This document shows, in pieces, positions 30,486-34,442 of a DNA stretch of 34,442 nt. The DNA is taken from positions 1-34,442 of the forward strand of contig CADABA010000010.1 of NCBI GenBank assembly GCA_902785985.1. The letters are read 5' to 3'. Within the stretch, counting starts at the first letter, position 1, and each line of letters starts with the position of its first letter. The notes under the pieces were generated by a model that was given only the letters and a program-made list of their open reading frames with translations, searched no databases and was not told the origin of the DNA. Made by a program: the position numbers and the translations under genes. This stretch comes from an uncultured Lachnospiraceae bacterium (GTDB taxonomy: Bacteria > Bacillota > Clostridia > Lachnospirales > Lachnospiraceae).

Positions 30486-31913
30486 TCACTCATCAATTAA
30501 TTCCTCGAACCATTCATTCCTCTCCCGCGAAGTGATTCCCTTGTCCTCATATAAATGTTTAAGATACTCATAGATAAGTCCCGCCGTACTGACTTCTTCA
30601 ATAAGAAAGAAACGGCCTTCCTTTTCATTCGGCAGATTCATTGAGATCAGAGCGTACCGGGGAGTGGCATCTACTCCGATCGTATTACTCTCCGGAAAGC
30701 GATCGTCATCCAAAAGACGGACATCATTGATTTCTGAGAATCTTCGATATCTCCGAAGCAGCATCCGCATCTGGTCGGCCGGAATCGTCAGCTCTCTCGG
30801 GAAATCTCCCAGGTATCCTTCCTGAAGGGCATATCGCAGCATAGATTTTGGGGTAATACAACGATATTTTCCCCCGCTCTCCGTTATTCTTTGCCTGTAA
30901 GTCTCAGCAAACGTAATGATTGAATTTGCAATTTCTGCACTCCCGGCAACATCAAGTCTCACAAGGGATTCAAGATAATCTCCCTCCTCGGCTATTATCT
31001 TGAAACAAACGCCCGGGATAAAACCGTATCGAACCTCATCTGTGGCAAAAAAACGATTATATATTTTAAGGACGATCGGAATGTCTATTTTTTTTGCAAA
31101 AGGCCTTACAATTTTCCTCCACTTAACAACAATATCCCTGTATATCCGGCAGATCCTGACATCTCTGTAAAAAATGCCGTGTTCCATATTTCCGGAAAAA
31201 CAGAAAACACCGCCTTCTGTCAAGATAAGGTTGTTTGGAATATCATCCATGATTCTCAGAGTCGAAAGTGACGCATAATAGTAGAAAGGCATGTAGTTTG
31301 CACACCGGCTCATGGTAACAATCAATTTCTCCAGACTTTCTATCCCGCAGAGCCTGTCTGAGACGTTTGAACCATCTGACTCATTTAAAGACAGTATGTG
31401 TTTAATTGCATACTGTGTATTCTGTGACGAAACATTCGCCTGCCGGATCAGTGAAAACATTTCATCATTGCGAATTGTCTCAAAAATCAGGACGTCTCCC
31501 TGCGTCAGTCCTTCCCTGATTGCAGCGTAAATCTGCATGGTGACCTGCACTTTTCCTTCAACAGTCACAAAATTGACCAGCGGATTGGATCCTGTTGTCG
31601 AGAGCTCACTTTCAACTTTGCACATATTCTCGACCGGGGTGAGAAAGAACTGTTCTGCAGCTCGAATTCCCCGATACTGATATTCCCCCATCATATCAAT
31701 CAGATAGGCTTCGACCAAAGTGTCATATTCATCTCTGTTCAGACACAGCGTATCGGCGATTCGCTCTACGATTTCCCTGTTTGCAGGCAGCCTTGAACCG
31801 TTTTTGTACTTGAAAAATGCGTTTCTGGAAATCTCCGCCCCGAAAATAACATCTCCCACTGAAATATTGCGGCTGACTATGATATTTGATAACTTATCCG
31901 AAAAATTTCCCAT
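30486..31913 (-). CDS. XRE-type HTH regulator with large C-terminal domain (paralogue 2)
   Basis: A 475-residue paralogue of the adjacent gene, similar over its entire length. The HTH (~5-60) has NISVGDVIFGAEISRNAFFK then YKNGSRLPA. The C-terminal domain has the same blocks, MSRCANYMPFYYYASLSTLR, FSGNMEHGIFYRD, DDRFPESNTIG and LIYEYLKHLYED. ATG 31913 with GAGGGGGA is chosen; the frame to 31958 lacks a ribosome site and does not align with the paralogue. Tandem duplication of the regulator is clear. An inverted repeat at 32021-32042 and a TATAAT at 31990-31985 lie upstream. The signal sensed is unknown; the C-terminal domain is a good candidate for a ligand or protein sensor. Confidence 0.8.
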   Translation of the reverse strand: MGNFSDKLSNIIVSRNISVGDVIFGAEISRNAFFKYKNGSRLPANREIVERIADTLCLNRDEYDTLVEAYLIDMMGEYQYRGIRAAEQFFLTPVENMCKVESELSTTGSNPLVNFVTVEGKVQVTMQIYAAIREGLTQGDVLIFETIRNDEMFSLIRQANVSSQNTQYAIKHILSLNESDGSNVSDRLCGIESLEKLIVTMSRCANYMPFYYYASLSTLRIMDDIPNNLILTEGGVFCFSGNMEHGIFYRDVRICRIYRDIVVKWRKIVRPFAKKIDIPIVLKIYNRFFATDEVRYGFIPGVCFKIIAEEGDYLESLVRLDVAGSAEIANSIITFAETYRQRITESGGKYRCITPKSMLRYALQEGYLGDFPRELTIPADQMRMLLRRYRRFSEINDVRLLDDDRFPESNTIGVDATPRYALISMNLPNEKEGRFFLIEEVSTAGLIYEYLKHLYEDKGITSRERNEWFEELIDE

Positions 31914-31984
31914 ATTGTATTCCCCCTCATCAGGATAAAAATCCCTCATACCAAACAAGATCTTCGAATAATTACATAAATATT

Positions 31985-32042
31985 ATTATAATTTCAGAAG
32001 AGCGCAAGTTCTACAGAAAAAGTGTACGGTTGACCGTACACT
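31985..32042 (-). promoter_or_regulatory. Putative promoter and operator of XRE paralogue 2
   Basis: Minus-strand TATAAT at 31990-31985. Further upstream is a perfect 10-bp inverted repeat, AGTGTACGGT (32021-32030) and ACCGTACACT (32033-32042), separated by TG. The dyad is centred about 54 bases before the predicted transcription start, a typical activator position. On the minus strand it is followed by four more T, so a small terminator hairpin is an alternative reading. No clear -35 was found, which fits activator dependence. Confidence 0.5.
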
Positions 32043-32180
32043 CATGCGTATACTGTGGTTTTTCTTATGTTTTACAGCAAATTCGTGTGCAACCTTGCGG
32101 AGCACTTCATTCCCATTGCCGATACCCGGGCGTTTCGAATTTCCCTTTAAGATCGCGTATACTTCCTTTTCTTCTTAATT

Positions 32181-32263
32181 CAAGAACGCCTCAGCGTTCT
32201 TGCCGCGCCGCGCGAGGTGCGAAGCACCTTCCTCTTTGCGCGGCTGCGATCCGCCGTAGGCGT
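32181..32263. repeat. R1 repeat, copy i
   Basis: AAGAACGCCTCAGCGTTCTTGCC, then GCCGCGC enclosing GGTGCGAAGCACC and closed by GCGCGGC, ending GTAGGCG. Joined directly to R2c. No start codon with ribosome site lies within 50 bases on the gene side, unlike copies a, b, f and g. Confidence 0.75.
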
Positions 32264-32359
32264 TTATCTCAGTGGGGGATTGAAACCCGCCACGCAAGAC
32301 GAGCAGGATATTGACATATCCCCCGCTTATAGAAGCGGGGGTCTTCCCCACTGAGATAA
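32264..32359. repeat. R2 palindromic repeat, copy c
   Basis: TTATCTCAGTGGGG/CCCCACTGAGATAA ends, inner CCCCCGCTT-ATAG-AAGCGGGGG. Its last bases overlap the A-run that is the U-tract of the glycerate operon terminator. Confidence 0.8.
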
Positions 32360-32415
32360 AAAATCGCTCTGCATGGATAACGCAGATTTTTTATTTGCGT
32401 TGCCCATACAGAGCG
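32358..32415 (-). terminator. Intrinsic terminator of the glycerate operon
   Basis: On the minus strand a long interrupted hairpin (CGCTCTG/CAGAGCG, ATGG/CCAT, AACGCA/TGCGTT) is followed by ATTTTTT. It lies 90 bases after the glycerate kinase stop codon. Confidence 0.8.
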
Positions 32416-32505
32416 GATTCTAATTTCTTTCAGTTTATTTTAACGGTGCTGTTCGCATTCCTCTTACGCTCTATGCTCATTGTCACGCTGTCGCGCTTCG
32501 ATTGT

Positions 32506-33744
32506 TCACCCCAGCAGCGCCACCGCCACATCATTGACGTTCGTCCCTGTCGGTCCGGTCATGATCAATCCGTCGACAGCCTTCAGCGCATGGTAAGCAT
32601 CATTGTCCTTCAGGACCGCGAAGACATCCAGCCCTGCAGCGGTGAGTTCGCCGAGCGTATCCTCATCCACATATCCGCCCGCTGCGTCGGTCGGTCCGTC
32701 CGTTCCGTCGCTGCCGAAGGAGAATACCGCGGCATTCGGGATGCCGGCAATACCTGTGCAGGCCGCGAGCGCCAGCTCCTGGTTGCGTCCGCCGAGGCCT
32801 TTCCCGGTCAGCTGTACGACTGTCTCGCCGCCGGCGATGTAAGCGAGCTTCTCTCTCGGTGCATCTCCTGCATGTGTCTTCAGGATACTGGCAAGGAAGC
32901 TTCCCGCCTCTCTTGCGATCGAGCAAAGCTGATCTGTGAGAATGATCGGCTTGTAACCGAGCTCTCCGCACTTGACGGCCGCTGCCGCGCACAGTTCCCG
33001 CACGCTTCCGGTGATCTGGGTCGTGACATTCGTGAGTTCCTTGGGCGTCTCTTCTTTGAGAAGCGCCTGCGCTTTCTCACTGAGCTTCAAACCGTACTTT
33101 TCAACGATTGCAGCTGCTGCCTCACATGTGGATGTATCCGGATAAGCAGGACCTGAGGCAATCATGTCAAGCGGATCTCCGAGAATGTCGCTCAGCACTA
33201 TGGAAAAGACATGTGCAGGCATACAGCGCTGAGCAAATCTCCCGCCCTTGACTCCGGACAGGCGCTTCCTGATGGTGTTCATTTCTACAATGTCTGCGCC
33301 TGAAGCAAGCAGCTGCTTTGTGATATCCTGAAGCTCTTCTCCTGAGATCAGAGGCATCTCGAAGAGTGCGCTGCCTCCGCCGGAAAGAAGAAACAGAACC
33401 GTATCTTTTTCGGTCAGTCCGCTGACAAGCCGGACGGCCTTCTCTGTCGACTCGAAGCTGTTCGCATCCGGGACCGGATGACCGGCTTCGCAGCATTCGA
33501 TGCCGGGGATCGGGGCAATCACATGATCATACTTCGTGATCACGATTCCGGCGTCCACGGAGCCCAGCACATCGACTGCGGCTTTTGCCATCTGCCAGGC
33601 TGCTTTTCCGGCTGCAACGAGAATCGTTTTTCCGCCCCTGGATTCATAAGTCTTAAGTGCTCTCGCAACTGCTTCGTCCGGAAGCACGGCCTTAAGTGAG
33701 CTTTTTGTGATCGCGTCGGCATCGTTTCTCATTTTCTGATTCAT
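32506..33744 (-). CDS. Glycerate 2-kinase (type II, DUF4147/MOFRL family)
   Basis: A 412-residue enzyme phosphorylating D-glycerate to 2-phosphoglycerate with ATP, feeding glycolysis. N-terminal DUF4147 domain with AAGKAAW (K47), the AGHPVPD turn, SGGGSAL (121-127) and NTIRKRLSGVKGGRF (156-170). C-terminal MOFRL domain (~300-410) with GGETVVQLTGKGLGGRNQE, SDGTDGPTDAAGG and TGPTGTNVND. Length and motifs are fully typical. The start at 33744 follows GAGGTAAT. It lies downstream of a GntP-family permease gene on the same strand (123-base gap), which suggests uptake plus phosphorylation of glycerate or a related sugar acid. The operon ends at the terminator 32358-32415. Confidence 0.93.
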   Translation of the reverse strand: MNQKMRNDADAITKSSLKAVLPDEAVARALKTYESRGGKTILVAAGKAAWQMAKAAVDVLGSVDAGIVITKYDHVIAPIPGIECCEAGHPVPDANSFESTEKAVRLVSGLTEKDTVLFLLSGGGSALFEMPLISGEELQDITKQLLASGADIVEMNTIRKRLSGVKGGRFAQRCMPAHVFSIVLSDILGDPLDMIASGPAYPDTSTCEAAAAIVEKYGLKLSEKAQALLKEETPKELTNVTTQITGSVRELCAAAAVKCGELGYKPIILTDQLCSIAREAGSFLASILKTHAGDAPREKLAYIAGGETVVQLTGKGLGGRNQELALAACTGIAGIPNAAVFSFGSDGTDGPTDAAGGYVDEDTLGELTAAGLDVFAVLKDNDAYHALKAVDGLIMTGPTGTNVNDVAVALLG

Positions 33745-33769
33745 GGTATTACCTCATATATTTCTTTCC

Positions 33770-33793
33770 GGAAGCCGGCCCTGACCGGCTTCC
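33770..33793. terminator. Hairpin between permease and glycerate kinase genes
   Basis: Perfect 9-bp stem GGAAGCCGG/CCGGCTTCC with a 6-base loop. A short T-tract follows only on the plus strand; on the minus strand GGAAAG follows. It may be a weak processing or attenuation hairpin that lowers kinase expression relative to the permease. Confidence 0.4.
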
Positions 33794-33867
33794 TTTATTC
33801 CAGGCCCTGCATGTTCAAAATGCAAAGCATCATCATTTATGCTCTTTCCTTAAAAAACTTTCCTTCA

Positions 33868-34442
33868 TTAATGGATGAACATGCTCAGGATCGCAATCTC
33901 AAGAATAGCTGCGATACCCATAACGAGGGTATTCATCGTCTGCGTCTTATACCCCTGATCCGGTGTCATTGCGCCGAAGTTCGTGACGACCCAGAAGTAA
34001 GAATCGTTCGCGTGGGATACGGTCATTGCGCCTGCTCCGATTGCCATGCATACCAGCGTGATCTGTGCCGGAGTCGTAAAGCCGAGGATTGGAAGAAGCG
34101 GGGCAACGATACCGGCCGTCGTCGTAAGGGCGACCGTCGAAGAACCCTGCGCGGATTTCAGGATCGCGGACAGCAGGAACGGGAAGAAAATTCCCATTGT
34201 GGAAAGAACCGTTGCGTGCTGTGAAATATAATTGACCATGTCGGACGAGGAAATGACCTTGCCGAGCACACCGCCCGCTGCCGTCACGAAGAGGATCGGG
34301 CCTACGGTCTTCAGTGTGTCATTTGTGATATTGTAGAATTCATTCATCTTGCCGGCACCTGCGAGCTGCGCTGCCGCAAAAACTGTACCGACTGCAAGAG
34401 CGATGATCGGCGTTCCGAGGAACTTGATGAGATCTACGGCAA
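33868..34442 (-). CDS. GntP-family permease, C-terminal part (runs off the window)
   Basis: The frame is open to the window edge; only ~190 C-terminal residues are seen. Hydrophobic helices contain FLGTPIIALAVGTVFAAAQ, GPILFVTAAGGVLGKVI and GSSTVALTTTAGIVAPLLP. The conserved SHANDSYFWVV block is a hallmark of gluconate/glycerate GntP H+ symporters. The ATG at 34347 is internal. Adjacent glycerate kinase suggests glycerate as substrate, though GntP members also take gluconate and other sugar acids. Its start and promoter lie outside the window. Confidence 0.88.
   Translation of the reverse strand, partial: AVDLIKFLGTPIIALAVGTVFAAAQLAGAGKMNEFYNITNDTLKTVGPILFVTAAGGVLGKVISSSDMVNYISQHATVLSTMGIFFPFLLSAILKSAQGSSTVALTTTAGIVAPLLPILGFTTPAQITLVCMAIGAGAMTVSHANDSYFWVVTNFGAMTPDQGYKTQTMNTLVMGIAAILEIAILSMFIH

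Overview
The window looks like a chromosomal segment of a low-to-mid GC anaerobic Firmicute, most plausibly a Lachnospiraceae or related Clostridia genome. This rests on strong AGGAGG-type ribosome binding sites, a NiCo-type riboswitch before a cation diffusion facilitator, a phasin-like/AarF gene pair, and many membrane proteins with a cytoplasmic zinc ribbon. The organism call is inference; no rRNA or tRNA is present.

Left flank (1-7.7 kb), ordinary genes. A NiCo (czcD-motif) riboswitch with an overlapping intrinsic terminator precedes a metal-efflux CDF transporter whose only well-placed start is ACG. Next come a phasin-like protein and an AarF/UbiB-type kinase-like protein (plus strand), a 181-bp palindromic MITE-like element, and on the minus strand a cysteine synthase-family gene, an RNA 2',3'-cyclic phosphodiesterase (ThpR) and an acyltransferase carrying a zinc ribbon. 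A small plus-strand gene of unknown function ends at a strong terminator.

Central island (7.7-32 kb), all coding on the minus strand, so transcription runs from high to low coordinates. Two paralogous XRE-type regulators are followed by a triple zinc-ribbon protein, a zinc-ribbon/TM/propeller-like protein, a four-TM protein with a C-terminal zinc ribbon, an intact transmembrane Ser/Thr kinase with an external YARHG domain, a second zinc-ribbon/TM/propeller-like protein, a DUF4139-type protein, a possible 35-residue four-cysteine peptide, a TPR protein, a secreted protein with DxDxDG repeats, decayed kinase pieces, a SHOCT-like small protein, a kinase-less receptor-like protein with an 11 x 33-bp minisatellite, a hypothetical protein and a DUF2207-like membrane protein. 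The same domains recur in different combinations (kinase, external DxDxDG domain, C-terminal SPxNGEY domain). Several copies are broken, so the locus looks like a fast-evolving envelope-signalling or sensing island. Its biological role is not visible from sequence.

The island is seeded with intergenic repeats. R1 is a multi-hairpin element, four copies of which lie 26-50 nt upstream of start codons in the same orientation. R2 is a 95-bp palindromic element with TTATCTCAGTGG termini. R3 is a pair of hairpins around CTTCATCG/GCGCGTATCTC. R4 carries a UUCG-type hairpin. R5 is a ~165-bp duplicated segment. Two inverted copies of the MITE-like element are also present.

Right flank (32.4-34.4 kb): a glycerate 2-kinase and the C-terminal part of a GntP-family permease, likely a glycerate/sugar-acid uptake and phosphorylation operon, closed by an intrinsic terminator.
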